A DNA stretch of 64,000 nucleotides from assembly GCA_052437175.1 (NCBI GenBank), contig JBQVOK010000010.1:1-64000 (forward strand), written 5' to 3'. A program made the position numbers and the translations under genes. A model generated the notes under the pieces. The model was not told where the DNA came from. It saw nothing but the letters and a program-made list of their open reading frames with translations, and made no database searches. Source of the stretch: JACVCJ01 sp052437175. GTDB taxonomy: Bacteria > Bacteroidota > Bacteroidia > CAIKAF01. The first letter of the stretch is position 1, and each line of letters opens with the position of its first letter. Positions 7,513-16,388 of the stretch are shown here, piece after piece.

Positions 7513-8785
7513 TGTCTTCCAGTCTGCGCAGCAGGATCTTATCGATGCGGGCGCCGTCCATATCCACCACTTCCAGCTCGAAATTGAGCCAGCGCAGTTT
7601 CTGGCCGGTCTGCGGAATAGTTTGCAGTTCGTGGATAATAAGTCCGCTGATGGTATTAAAGGGAAATTCTTTATCGCTGTCGTCCAGTCCGAATTTACGC
7701 AGGAAATCGTGCATGGGATATTGTCCGTCGATGAGCCAGCTGCCATCTTCGCGCTGCACAAAAGTGAACTCTTCGGCGTAGAAATCGCTGTAATCGCCCA
7801 CCAGGGCCTCCAGCAGGTCGTTCATGGTTACAATACCCTGTATCTGGCCAAATTCGTCCATCACCAGGCCGTAGTGTACTCCGCTTTCCTTAAAACGTTT
7901 CAGGGCATCGTAGGCCGAAACGTTCTCCGACATGAACTGTGGCACCGAAAGCATATCTTTCAGCGAAAAATTGGGTTCGCTCAGCTGGCGGAAAATGTCC
8001 TTCAGAAGCACTACCCCGATGATATCGTCTTTTTCGTCCTCGTACACCGGGTACAGCGAGTGCATTTCTTCCAGCACGCGGCTGCGCACCTTTTCGGCCT
8101 CCCAGGTGGTGCTCAGGAAGGCGATATCGTTACGGTGTGTCATGAGCGAGGCCACTTTACGGTCGCCCAGGATGAACACGCGCTCCACGATATCCTGTTC
8201 GATCTCCTGTACGCTGCCGCCTTCGGTACCTTCCTGTATAATGGCACGGATCTCTTCCTCGGTCACTTTACTGTCGGCCGAGGGACGTATGCGGAACACC
8301 CGGATGAGCAGGTCGCTGGTAAAGGTAAGCAGCCACACAAAAGGCGCGGTCACTTTAGAAAGGATCAGCATGGGACGGGCCATTACCTTGGCAATACCTT
8401 CGGGATTGGTAAGGCCTATGCGCTTGGGAACCAGTTCGCCCAGTACCAGGGAAAAGAAAGTGATAAGCACCACCACTGCCGTTACGGCCAGGGAATGGGC
8501 ATAGGGCGCAAGAAAATGTATGTCGTTGAGCTTTTCTTCGATGCTGCGGGTTACCGATTCGCCCCCGAAAATACCGGTAAGGATCCCTATGAGCGTAATG
8601 CCGATCTGTACGGTGGAAAGAAAACGGTTAGGTTCGTTGGCGGTTTCCAGGGCGATGCGTGCATTACGGTCGCCACGTTTTGCAGCAGCCTCCAGGCGTG
8701 ATTTTCGCGCCGAGACCAGTGCAATTTCGCTCATAGAAAAAACTCCGTTCAGGAGTATGAGCAAAAAGATAATAAGTACTTCCAT
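7508..8785 (-). CDS. CNNM/CBS-domain membrane protein (HlyC/CorC family)
   Basis: 425 residues in the standard order: an N-terminal DUF21/CNNM transmembrane domain (about 1-190, starting VLIIFLLILLNGVFSMSEIA and including VVVLITFFSLVLGELVPKR), a CBS pair (about 200-330, with a phrase like YPVYEDEKDDIIGVVLLKD) and a C-terminal CorC_HlyC domain (about 340-425, EEFTFVQREDGSWLIDG). Family members are inner-membrane Mg2+/Co2+ efflux or tolerance proteins; some Bacteroidota paralogues (GldE) act in gliding and T9SS assembly. Which applies here cannot be told. The stop codon lies within an AGCTNNN array. Named hemolysin in older annotation, with little support. Confidence 0.9.
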   Translation of the reverse strand: MEVLIIFLLILLNGVFSMSEIALVSARKSRLEAAAKRGDRNARIALETANEPNRFLSTVQIGITLIGILTGIFGGESVTRSIEEKLNDIHFLAPYAHSLAVTAVVVLITFFSLVLGELVPKRIGLTNPEGIAKVMARPMLILSKVTAPFVWLLTFTSDLLIRVFRIRPSADSKVTEEEIRAIIQEGTEGGSVQEIEQDIVERVFILGDRKVASLMTHRNDIAFLSTTWEAEKVRSRVLEEMHSLYPVYEDEKDDIIGVVLLKDIFRQLSEPNFSLKDMLSVPQFMSENVSAYDALKRFKESGVHYGLVMDEFGQIQGIVTMNDLLEALVGDYSDFYAEEFTFVQREDGSWLIDGQYPMHDFLRKFGLDDSDKEFPFNTISGLIIHELQTIPQTGQKLRWLNFELEVVDMDGARIDKILLRRLEDR

Positions 8786-8893
8786 GTATGTGTTTGAACG
8801 GGTATAAAGATGCGCAAAAAAAGAGTACCCGGCCCACTTTTTTTGCCGTATCCCCCTCTAAATGGGTATAATCACCTGCCTGCGGGATACGAA

Positions 8894-9427
8894 TCACTGC
8901 CGCAGGTAAGGGATGCCACCTACGGTAACCTGATCGTTACCATTGAAGGTAAGCAGACTGGTCTGAAAGCTTCCGGAGCAGTTCTTTACCTGGATGTAAT
9001 CGCCGGAGAGGTTCTGCCATACCACCTCATTCACGATATAGCAGCAGGTACCACCGGCGGCCGACACCCGGCCTTCGCTGCCGTCGTAAGATATCATCAG
9101 ATCTTCGCAGGGGTCCGACAGGGTATTGCGCTTCCACACACCGCTGAGCAGAGTATTGCCCGAAGTGGCAGGCTGCCCTTTTATCACGTTGCTGCCGCAG
9201 TTCTGGTAGGCCTCCTCACAGGTGGTATAACATACATTGCCGCAGGCAAAAGGCTTGTTATCCGGGCAGCAGCCCGAACCCGATACCTGCACCTCCCCGG
9301 ACGGGCAGCCTCCGCCCGAGGGATTGTACAACACATAGGGACAGGTATTGTCCAGGGTGGTATCTTTCTTTTTACAGGCCGATGCCGACAGAAGTATGAG
9401 CACACAAAAAGGAACCAGACGCTTCAT
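8894..9427 (-). CDS. cysteine-rich lipoprotein of unknown function
   Basis: 177 residues from ATG 9427, chosen because it yields a clean lipoprotein signal (MKRLVPFCVLILLSASAC with Cys18 as lipid site, then KKKDTT); the longer frame adds 13 unlikely residues. A Cys-dense part follows (GSGCCPDNKPFACGNVCYTT, CEEAYQNC) and the C-terminal 100 residues look beta-rich (lipocalin-like at most), ending NDQVTVGGIPYLRQ. The Cys spacing recalls small disulfide-stabilised domains, but no family is certain. It probably sits in the periplasm or on the cell surface. Confidence 0.75.
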   Translation of the reverse strand: MKRLVPFCVLILLSASACKKKDTTLDNTCPYVLYNPSGGGCPSGEVQVSGSGCCPDNKPFACGNVCYTTCEEAYQNCGSNVIKGQPATSGNTLLSGVWKRNTLSDPCEDLMISYDGSEGRVSAAGGTCCYIVNEVVWQNLSGDYIQVKNCSGSFQTSLLTFNGNDQVTVGGIPYLRQ

Positions 9428-9575
9428 AACCGTTCGTAAATCCCTACAAGATATAAAATTCCGCACGAATCACATAAATCAGGTATTTAAGCCTGGAACA
9501 GCCTGCACCCTTCTGTACATATTTGTTAAGGCGGGTACACATACCGGCTCTCTTAACTTAATCTCAACATAAGCA

Positions 9576-10154
9576 ATGAATTACAGAGTAAACGTAACGA
9601 ATAAATCGGCACAGGCCGACTTTATTATCTTCCAGGAGGCAGAGGGGATGTACAATGCCTATCCGCTTGCCTGGCTCTGCCGCAACATTCCAACCGCCGG
9701 CGCAGCGGTTTTTGAATGGAACGATGAGTACACCTTTGTATGCGGTGAACCGGGACAACTGAGACCCGGTACAACATTCAGCACGCTCATAAGCGCCCGG
9801 GCCAACCCAAACGCTGAGAATATGGCTATACTCGAAGATAACGGACGCGGAATGAACTTTATGGTACAGCCGGGTGGCCAGTCCGGGCAGCTGCAGATCA
9901 ACACTTCGCCCGGTATTCAGATGGGTAAATACAGCGGCGGGTTTGGCCGCTCGGGATATCCGGTGATCGTAAGCCCCTTGCAGCCTAATTTTAGTATCGG
10001 GTTCAATGTTAAAGCCCGTCTTTTCATTGCTGCAGGCACTTTCCGCCAAGGCGAGGTACTGAACCCGAATGCCCTCTCCAATAAACACGAACTACGTTTC
10101 AACGGGGGCAGCAGCCTGAACATTACCCTCAATGCCAACAATACCTGGTCCTGA
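9576..10154 (+). CDS. RhiA-like cytosolic protein
   Basis: 192 residues with no signal peptide. The opening (YRVNVTNKSAQADFIIFQE) and the central stretch (YPLAWLCRNIPTAGAAVFEW, then EYTFVCGEPGQLRPGTTF) resemble the RhiA group, first described as a rhizosphere-expressed protein of Rhizobium and also found near secondary-metabolite genes; its biochemical role is unknown. The C-terminal half is Gly/Asn-rich and beta-like, ending SLNITLNANNTWS. It is a single gene with its own terminator at 10194. The family assignment rests on remembered sequence style only. Confidence 0.55.
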   Translation: MNYRVNVTNKSAQADFIIFQEAEGMYNAYPLAWLCRNIPTAGAAVFEWNDEYTFVCGEPGQLRPGTTFSTLISARANPNAENMAILEDNGRGMNFMVQPGGQSGQLQINTSPGIQMGKYSGGFGRSGYPVIVSPLQPNFSIGFNVKARLFIAAGTFRQGEVLNPNALSNKHELRFNGGSSLNITLNANNTWS

Positions 10155-10193
10155 TTATTTTATTCTCCTTCCTTACTTCCTTACCGGACAGAG

Positions 10194-10225
10194 AAAGCCA
10201 TGACCGCAAGGTTGTGGCTTTTTTA
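10194..10225 (+). terminator. intrinsic terminator
   Basis: AAAGCCATGACC (10194-10205), loop GCAA, GGTTGTGGCTTT (10210-10221), then T-run. It ends the RhiA-like gene. Confidence 0.85.
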
Positions 10226-10242
10226 CCGGAAACGGATCACGG

Positions 10243-11532
10243 TTACAGGATCACATGTGTAGCTTTTATTGAATCACGTAATTGTACATCGACCCTTACA
10301 GCATCGGCATAGCTTTTCCAGTCTGAAACCACTTCAGCGATTTTAGAAATAATGTTTTCTGCATTCTTTATATTCATGCTTCTTCCCACCTGAAGAAGAT
10401 CCTCCCGGGTAATATTGCTCCTTTTGCCATTTATGCTCAGGGCATGCTGGCTCACCCAATTGCTTCCCGGTCTGTATGCATGGCAGATATCATACGCAGG
10501 AGACAAGGACCACTCTCCTGAATTTTGCATGAGAAAAGCGAAATTTTTAGTATGGTCATCACAATTCCTGGCCATTACATTAAATACCATCCTTCTGTAT
10601 AATTCCCGGGCTTCCGGATAGCTCAGGCCAAGCATACGCATTGTTTCGAAAAGCCCTTCATAACTGTATGCATTTATCTCATTGAAATCATAATGCCGCA
10701 TAGCACAAAACGTTTGTACATGAATTTTTTCCTTCCCGTATTCTCTGTCAAATCGTTTTGTCATGAAGTGGGCTCTTCCATTTTCTTCTAACAGTTTACA
10801 TTCGGTCATTTGAATGCCCGCTGCAACAGCCATATTGTGATAAGCCATTTCAACCCGTCCATATCCCGAAGATGCGCCAAACTGGGAATCAGAAACCCCA
10901 TCAAATTTGATCAGCCAGTGTTCAAATCCTTTGGGAGCATTTGTTTGCCCGCTTCTCAGCTCCCCCGTTTTTTCATTATATGCAATAAATGCCTTTGCTC
11001 TTGCTCCTCCTGCCGAAGAACCGATCTTCAGAATTTCAAACAGGGCTTTTTCCTCCTCCTCCGTTATGTTCGCTGTAAAATTTCTTCTTCCTGAGAGAAT
11101 CTCTTCAGCAATTCCTATCAGGTTGTCTAATTCAATTTTCGCAGAAGTGTTTCTGAGGATAGGCAGAGCAGGTTCAAATTCTAATGCACCCATGCCTCTC
11201 TGACCGATAAAGCATAGCGTTTCTACCGGATTCAAACTATTTGCCGGCCGTCCCTGTCTCTGTAACCATGTGTTTATTAACACATTTCCATACTTATCAG
11301 GTAATATGTCTGCCAATAAGCCCGGCAATCCTTTAAAAGTGGAATTATTCCTGTTTTCCGGGAATGAAAAGAGTCTTTCACCCTGGTTCAGAGGCATCAG
11401 AACCGGCGATAGTTCAAGACCTGATCTCAGAAAATTTTTGTCATATTGAAATGTGCCTAAACCAGCATCAGGATCCCAGGAGATCGCACCTACCCTTTTA
11501 TTCCATATATATACAAATGCACTATTTATCAT
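10243..11532 (-). CDS. hipA: HipA-family serine/threonine kinase toxin
   Basis: 429 residues from ATG 11532 (TGATG overlap with hipB; a GTG three bases earlier is possible). It has an N-terminal HipA subdomain (about 1-125) and a C-terminal kinase-like domain with the Gly-rich loop GSSAGGARAKA (about 171-181), catalytic NCDDHTKNFAF (about 323-333) and metal-binding Asp in SPAYDICHA. HipA toxins phosphorylate aminoacyl-tRNA synthetases (GltX in E. coli), halting translation and promoting persistence; the target here is unknown. All key residues are present, so it is probably active. It is paired with hipB and more AT-rich than neighbouring core genes, consistent with horizontal spread. Confidence 0.93.
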   Translation of the reverse strand: MINSAFVYIWNKRVGAISWDPDAGLGTFQYDKNFLRSGLELSPVLMPLNQGERLFSFPENRNNSTFKGLPGLLADILPDKYGNVLINTWLQRQGRPANSLNPVETLCFIGQRGMGALEFEPALPILRNTSAKIELDNLIGIAEEILSGRRNFTANITEEEEKALFEILKIGSSAGGARAKAFIAYNEKTGELRSGQTNAPKGFEHWLIKFDGVSDSQFGASSGYGRVEMAYHNMAVAAGIQMTECKLLEENGRAHFMTKRFDREYGKEKIHVQTFCAMRHYDFNEINAYSYEGLFETMRMLGLSYPEARELYRRMVFNVMARNCDDHTKNFAFLMQNSGEWSLSPAYDICHAYRPGSNWVSQHALSINGKRSNITREDLLQVGRSMNIKNAENIISKIAEVVSDWKSYADAVRVDVQLRDSIKATHVIL

Positions 11533-11900
11533 CACCAGTCCGATTTTTTACGACGTGATTGCCGTTTCCGCCCCGACGCCTTCTGTCGTTTTTCCATTTC
11601 CATTTCAGCTAGTTTTATCGGGCTTATTTGCTGTTTAACCGTAAACGAATCAAATACATATAGCTGGTTCAATACTCTAAGTACCTGTATCAGGGTAATT
11701 AGCTGGCATCGTCTGCCTAATTCCAGATCTGAGAGTGTGGTCCTGTTTATACCCGCCCTGGTGGAAAGTTCTTTTTGTGTTATATTCTGTTCCAGCCGAT
11801 GATGTCTTACAAAATCACCGATAGTACCAATAATAGCATTGTCACTCATACTATACATATTTATGCTGCTTTTAACCATCACTAATTCTTCTTTTGCCAT
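11532..11900 (-). CDS. hipB: HipB-type antitoxin, HTH regulator
   Basis: 122 residues with an XRE/HTH_3 domain at about 22-80 (IGDFVRHHRLEQNITQKELS, then TRAGINRTTLSDLELG). The C-terminal tail is highly basic (KRQKASGRKRQSRRKK). In the family HipB dimers bind operators and HipA, neutralising the kinase and repressing the operon. The start (11900) could also be one of the internal Mets before SDNAIIG. Two palindromes with an 8-bp centre lie upstream at 11956 and 12001, matching autoregulation. The stop overlaps the hipA start, so the pair is translationally coupled. Confidence 0.9.
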   Translation of the reverse strand: MAKEELVMVKSSINMYSMSDNAIIGTIGDFVRHHRLEQNITQKELSTRAGINRTTLSDLELGRRCQLITLIQVLRVLNQLYVFDSFTVKQQISPIKLAEMEMEKRQKASGRKRQSRRKKSDW

Positions 11901-11955
11901 TTTATGATGGTTATATACGGCTAAATTTTAATTTTGTTTCATATTTGCAGATACA

Positions 11956-11981
11956 TTAATGATGGGTTTAATCATCATTAA
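11956..11981. promoter_or_regulatory. hipBA operator 1
   Basis: Perfect palindrome TTAATGATG-N8-CATCATTAA. The 8-bp spacer matches the architecture of the E. coli HipB operator (TATCC-N8-GGATA), with a different half-site. It lies about 55 bp upstream of hipB. A lone TATGATGG half-site is seen at 11913-11920. Confidence 0.75.
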
Positions 11982-12000
11982 TGCATTATTTTCTCCTTTA

Positions 12001-12018
12001 TGATGGTTTAAATCATCA
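12001..12018. promoter_or_regulatory. hipBA operator 2
   Basis: TGATG-N8-CATCA, the same half-site and spacer as operator 1, with centres 41 bp apart (about four helical turns), which suits cooperative binding of HipB or HipBA. Confidence 0.75.
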
Positions 12019-12061
12019 CAGAATAAAAATCATACGAAAAACATTCATAACAGGCCACACG

Positions 12062-12094
12062 AAAAAAGCCACGACGTTTCCATCATGGCTTTTG
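12062..12094 (-). terminator. terminator of the tRNA-Gly/tRNA-Leu transcript
   Basis: On the leftward strand AAAGCCATGATG, a GAAA loop and CGTCGTGGCTTTTTT form a hairpin with a T-run directly after tRNA-Leu. Confidence 0.75.
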
Positions 12095-12099
12095 CTTTG

Positions 12100-12183
12100 T
12101 ACCCCAGACGGGACTTGAACCCGTACGCCCGCGAAGGCACGGGATTTTAAGTCCCGCGTGTCTACCAATTCCACCACCGGGGC
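12100..12183 (-). tRNA. tRNA-Leu (anticodon TAA)
   Basis: 84-base type II tRNA. Anticodon arm CGGGA-CTTAAAA-TCCCG gives TAA; a long variable arm (TGCCTTCGCGGGCGT region), T-loop GGGTTCAAGTCCC, and acceptor GCCCCGG pairing with CTGGGGT follow. The discriminator is A. Confidence 0.95.
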
Positions 12184-12197
12184 AGATCAGGTGAAAT

Positions 12198-12220
12198 AAA
12201 AAAAGCCTCGTTCCGAGGCT
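12198..12220 (-). terminator. hairpin between the two tRNAs
   Basis: AGCCTCG/CGAGGCT stem with a leftward T7 run after tRNA-Gly. It may attenuate tRNA-Leu transcription or be a processing site. Confidence 0.65.
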
Positions 12221-12225
12221 CTTTG

Positions 12226-12298
<73 letters not shown>

Positions 12299-12334
12299 TT
12301 ATTTCCCAAAGAACGTTGTTTGAATTTGGGAGTG

Positions 12335-12365
12335 CAAATGTATAATCCGGTTTCGATATTTGCAA
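12335..12365 (-). promoter_or_regulatory. promoter of the tRNA-Gly/tRNA-Leu unit
   Basis: Leftward TTG (12365-12363), 20 bp, TACATTTG (12342-12335): near-consensus Bacteroidota sigma-A promoter about 37 bases from the tRNA-Gly 5' end. Confidence 0.65.
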
Positions 12366-12411
12366 AATAATTTTGTAAAAAATCACGCAAAATCGTTTAG
12401 CCCACTCAGAA

Positions 12412-13878
12412 TCAATCGCCTTTATATTCGGCACATCCCATGTCGCTGCGCCCGTTCATAAGCCGGTTTATGCCATGGTAATCGAACAGCAGCGAGGGCG
12501 AAGAACCCGTAAGCGTTACATCGGCCGAGTCACGCACCGGTGAATCGCTCATCAGGCTCGGATCGTAATAATACGGCGCGTAGAACTTAGGGTCCTTGTT
12601 CCGTATAATATTCACAAATTCCGGACCGGTGGTGCTGGTCTGTTCGTCCACTTTCAGCAGGCAGTTGCGGAACTGGTAATTCATAGCAGCCCCGTTGTCC
12701 CAGTCAAAAGCCACCTCGGTGGGGTTTGTTCCGTAAAATATGGAGTTCTCGGCCTTAAAGTTCATGGCGTTCACATACAGGCCGTCCTGTGCCTGGTAAT
12801 AATTGGCAAAGAACAGTCCGGGCTGTGGCCGGGTGCCCGACTGGTAACCCGATATCGTTACGTGCCGCAGGTTGTAACTGCCGCCCAGCAGCAGGGCCAT
12901 ACCGTACTGCGAGAACTGGTTCACAAAGACTGTGTTGGCCGTAATATTGTAGTTGAGCGATAAAATGCCCGTCACCGTCATATTAAAAATGGAGGTCTGC
13001 TCAATAAGCAGGTTACGCGGTGAACTGCCGTCGCTGAGATCGAGCCCGCCGGCCTGTATGCCCATGCGGCCGTTCTTGATGATGGCATGGCGGATCACGT
13101 GTTCTGTACTGCCTTCATTGATCCAGATACGGTCCCACTGCCCGGCCAGGTTGGCATACTGTGCCCCCAGGCGGGTACCTTCCACCACCACACGGCGGTT
13201 GCTTTCGCCCAGCATTTTGAGCACACCGCCCTTATACACCCAGATCATGGCCCCGTTGAACATGTGTACGTGTGTACCGGGCTGCATGGTAAGCGTAGCG
13301 CCGGCATCCACCACCAGGGTGCCCACGATCACGATCGGCTTGCCCTGTGTCCATACATGACTGCCCTGCAGGATACGCACGGGATACTTGCGTCCGTAAC
13401 TGTCCAGCAGGGTATCGTTGGGATAATAATAAATAGCGTCCTGCCCGGGTGCGGCCAGGTATACATGATCGGGACCGTTGTTGTAATCAAAAACGATACG
13501 GTCATCCTCAAAAAGGCTGCCGCTGCTGCCCACGGGGTCTACCGTAGATTCCACAAACACATAGATGCTATCTCCGGCCAGTATCTCCACTTCGTCTACC
13601 TTAGGCCCGGGAGTTCCGTCTACATTGATGCGGAAACGCGAAGCAGACCCTTTTTCCAGGTATACGCTTTTGAGTGTAAGATCACGGTTGCCGGTATTAC
13701 GCACGATAAAAACCTTGCTCATGGAACCCACCTGGGCAAAAGACGTATCGAACATAATGGTGTCCCGGCTGAACAGAAGTTTTCCCGTTCCGGACCCGTT
13801 CTTGCCGCATGAAGACAGCAGGGCCAGGCATAAGAGGGCCAGCAGCCCCGGCAATATGTAATTTCGAAGTGATGCCAT
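12412..13878 (-). CDS. right-handed beta-helix lipoprotein
   Basis: 488 residues from ATG 13878. Lipoprotein signal ILPGLLALLCLALLSSC with Cys as lipid site. Residues about 35-160 form an immunoglobulin-like region (MSKVFIVRNTGNRDLTLKSV, the DUF1573-like pattern of cell-surface proteins). Residues about 190-420 are parallel beta-helix repeats (GTLVVDAGATLTMQPGTHVH, then NLLIEQTSIFNMTVTGI, LRHVTISGYQ). No polysaccharide-lyase catalytic site is evident. It lies directly downstream of the patatin barrel gene, 6 bp apart on the same strand, so both are probably cotranscribed. Confidence 0.8.
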   Translation of the reverse strand: MASLRNYILPGLLALLCLALLSSCGKNGSGTGKLLFSRDTIMFDTSFAQVGSMSKVFIVRNTGNRDLTLKSVYLEKGSASRFRINVDGTPGPKVDEVEILAGDSIYVFVESTVDPVGSSGSLFEDDRIVFDYNNGPDHVYLAAPGQDAIYYYPNDTLLDSYGRKYPVRILQGSHVWTQGKPIVIVGTLVVDAGATLTMQPGTHVHMFNGAMIWVYKGGVLKMLGESNRRVVVEGTRLGAQYANLAGQWDRIWINEGSTEHVIRHAIIKNGRMGIQAGGLDLSDGSSPRNLLIEQTSIFNMTVTGILSLNYNITANTVFVNQFSQYGMALLLGGSYNLRHVTISGYQSGTRPQPGLFFANYYQAQDGLYVNAMNFKAENSIFYGTNPTEVAFDWDNGAAMNYQFRNCLLKVDEQTSTTGPEFVNIIRNKDPKFYAPYYYDPSLMSDSPVRDSADVTLTGSSPSLLFDYHGINRLMNGRSDMGCAEYKGD

Positions 13879-13893
13879 TGCGCACAAAAATAA

Positions 13894-16191
13894 CTATTCC
13901 AACGCTCTTTTATTGTGGATAATGAAACCAATGTTGAAATAAACACTGTGCGGCCGGTCGGTATTATGATAGTAATTGTAGTTGAGGCTGACGGGCCCCA
14001 CCGGCGTATGATACACCATCACGGCCGATGTGAGAAAATAGGTGCGGAAGAACCAGGTGGCGCTGCGGATGGCATTGCCGTTCTCGTCCGGGTGTACCTC
14101 GCGGAAGGGCTGGAACACATGCAGCTCGGCCCGCAGGTCCAGGTTCTTTATGATGGAATACACCAGGCGCGTACCCCCGGCAATAAATTCGGTGCTGCGA
14201 AACTGCGGCAGGAACAGGTTGGCCATTTCGGGCAGCGGGCTGTACTGCCGCGCCATGACCGTATTGATGCGATAATTGCCGAATACCGGCTGCGTAGAAT
14301 AGAAAAACTCTCCGTTGAGACTGATGCGGAACTTTTTGTAGCGGAAGAAGAACTTCTCGCCCGCCAGGCGAAACTGTACCCACTGTGCATAGCGCGTGGT
14401 AAAACCCGGCACTTTGCTGGTGCTTCCGGGAAAATAGTCCTCGGCCCCGTATACATAACGTGCCGACGCCTGCAGCCAGGCGCCCCGCGTAGGATATTGC
14501 TTGCGGTCGAACGTATTCTGTTCGTATACGATATTGGCCGTTCCCAGACGGAAGAGGGATTTATCGGCTGTATCGCCGGTGTTGAAGAACGGGTTCTGGT
14601 AGTAGCGGTTCTGAAAGTACACAAAGGCTCCGCCCGCATAGAGCTTGCCCTGGCGCCCCGCCGGAAAACCAAAGCTGATGCCTGCCGTATGTTCGTCCTG
14701 GTTCACCACCACCTGCTGCTTCTTGGTCTCGATAAAGAAATTGAGGTTGCGGAAGTAGTTGTATTGGTTGTAGTTATAAAAGGTCATGAGTGAAAAAGGC
14801 ACCTTGGACGGAAAATCGAGCCGGGTATCGAAATGGGCGCTGTTGTACACCCGCCCGAAGGCCCCGTTGGCCGTTATGGACAGGGCATTGTTCCACAAGC
14901 GCTTGAATTTGAGACCCACAAAGGCCGTGTTGTACGGCTTGGTAGAAAGGTTCCCGCCCAGGCTTACTTCCAGGCTCTGGTCAGGTTTTATCTTCAGGTA
15001 CAGGTCGTAGCGCTTGGTCTTTTTGTTGTACAGGGCCATGGGATAAATATCCCGGATCTTTTCATCGGCCACCAGCTGAAAATACTGTTTTTTGAGGTCC
15101 TGCACCGAAAGACTGTCCGACTTGGGGTCGGTAAGCAGCTTCTGCACATAGGAGGCCTGTACTTTGCGCAGCCCGGTTACGTACACCTCGTCGAAACAAA
15201 GTTCCTTCACTTTGGCGCGGAAGGCCTCGCGCCGGGCTTTCAGCTCTTCGGCACTGCGGCGGGCATGTACGTACAGTTTAATGCTGTCCAGCTTTTCGCG
15301 GGTGGCTGCCGCCCCGATCTCCACCGACTGCCGGTTATTGGTAAAGTCGAACAGCGATGTGGGTACATTGGGCATTACGATCACCATGTTGTCACAGATG
15401 GCGTCGTAATTGGTCGGGGCCATTACCATGGTCTTGATCTGGGCAAGGAGATCATCTTCCGAAGGCGGTGTACTGCCACCCGGACCTGTAACGTTACTGC
15501 CGATGATGATCTGCGGATTAAAGTCACGGTCTACCACATCCGCCGGGAAATTGTTGTAGAGTCCGCCGTCGAACATGAGCACGTCGTCGATCTTGATGGG
15601 GCGCATATACAGCGGGTAGGTAGCCGAAGCCCGCACGGCCGAAGGCAGGTAGCCCCTGCGGAACACCACCTGCTTTTTGTTCATGATATCGGCGCCCACA
15701 CAGCGGAAGGGTACAAAAAGACTGTCGAAATTATAATCGGCGGCAGCCGCGGCGGGGGCCAGCAGCTCCATCATCTTAAAATCGTAGTTATAGGCCGAAA
15801 CAATGCCCGTGGGGATGGACGTACGCAGTTGTCCGCTGTCGAGGTTCAGCTTCAGGTTCAGGATGGAAGCGTTGGGCTCGTTCATCTTGAAATAATACAC
15901 GTATTCCTGCGGTATACGGCCGGTTACCAGCGACTGGAACGAGGGGTCCATCACGATCTGTTCCATTTCTTCGGGCGAATAGCCGCCCGCGTACATACCG
16001 GCAATAAGCGCTCCCATGGACGTACCCGCCACAAAATCGATCGGGATCTGGTTCTTCTCCAGCTCTTTCAGCACCCCGATATGCGCCACGCCCCAGGCTC
16101 CGCCGCCGGAGAGTACAACGCCCACCTTCTGGGCCTGCAACTTAAAAAGACAGAGAAAACAAATGGAAAACGCGTAAAATTTCTTCAACAT
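13894..16191 (-). CDS. patatin-like phospholipase with outer-membrane barrel
   Basis: 765 residues. A signal peptide (FYAFSICFLCLFKLQAQ) precedes a patatin domain (about 22-310): oxyanion loop SGGGAWG (29-34), nucleophile GTSMG (Ser58) and catalytic Asp in DGG (Asp208), so the Ser-Asp dyad is complete. A POTRA-like segment (about 330-400) and a C-terminal Omp85-type barrel (about 410-765) follow. This is the PlpD / type Vd-like architecture common in Bacteroidota, where a lipase is carried by its own barrel. Its partner downstream is a beta-helix lipoprotein. The substrate is presumably phospholipid. Confidence 0.9.
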   Translation of the reverse strand: MLKKFYAFSICFLCLFKLQAQKVGVVLSGGGAWGVAHIGVLKELEKNQIPIDFVAGTSMGALIAGMYAGGYSPEEMEQIVMDPSFQSLVTGRIPQEYVYYFKMNEPNASILNLKLNLDSGQLRTSIPTGIVSAYNYDFKMMELLAPAAAAADYNFDSLFVPFRCVGADIMNKKQVVFRRGYLPSAVRASATYPLYMRPIKIDDVLMFDGGLYNNFPADVVDRDFNPQIIIGSNVTGPGGSTPPSEDDLLAQIKTMVMAPTNYDAICDNMVIVMPNVPTSLFDFTNNRQSVEIGAAATREKLDSIKLYVHARRSAEELKARREAFRAKVKELCFDEVYVTGLRKVQASYVQKLLTDPKSDSLSVQDLKKQYFQLVADEKIRDIYPMALYNKKTKRYDLYLKIKPDQSLEVSLGGNLSTKPYNTAFVGLKFKRLWNNALSITANGAFGRVYNSAHFDTRLDFPSKVPFSLMTFYNYNQYNYFRNLNFFIETKKQQVVVNQDEHTAGISFGFPAGRQGKLYAGGAFVYFQNRYYQNPFFNTGDTADKSLFRLGTANIVYEQNTFDRKQYPTRGAWLQASARYVYGAEDYFPGSTSKVPGFTTRYAQWVQFRLAGEKFFFRYKKFRISLNGEFFYSTQPVFGNYRINTVMARQYSPLPEMANLFLPQFRSTEFIAGGTRLVYSIIKNLDLRAELHVFQPFREVHPDENGNAIRSATWFFRTYFLTSAVMVYHTPVGPVSLNYNYYHNTDRPHSVYFNIGFIIHNKRALE

Positions 16192-16388
16192 CCGGCTAAT
16201 TCATGGGGTAGAACGTAAATATCTGTATTTTTAATGTATAACCGTAAAAATTTTTGGTTAATTTTTCGGTATCGTCCCCGGGGCCCTTCCGGAAGGTATA
16301 CAGGCCTCTTGCGCAGTGCCCCGTATACAGTTCCCGGAAATTCAAAAGCGGCAATTTCCGCCCCATAAAAAATAGCGCCGGAATAGAG

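Noticed and set aside
14833..16218. 461-codon open frame antisense to the patatin gene
   Set aside because: It mirrors the codon positions of a clearly recognised patatin protein with intact catalytic motifs; its own translation is His/Gly/Arg-rich with no domain.
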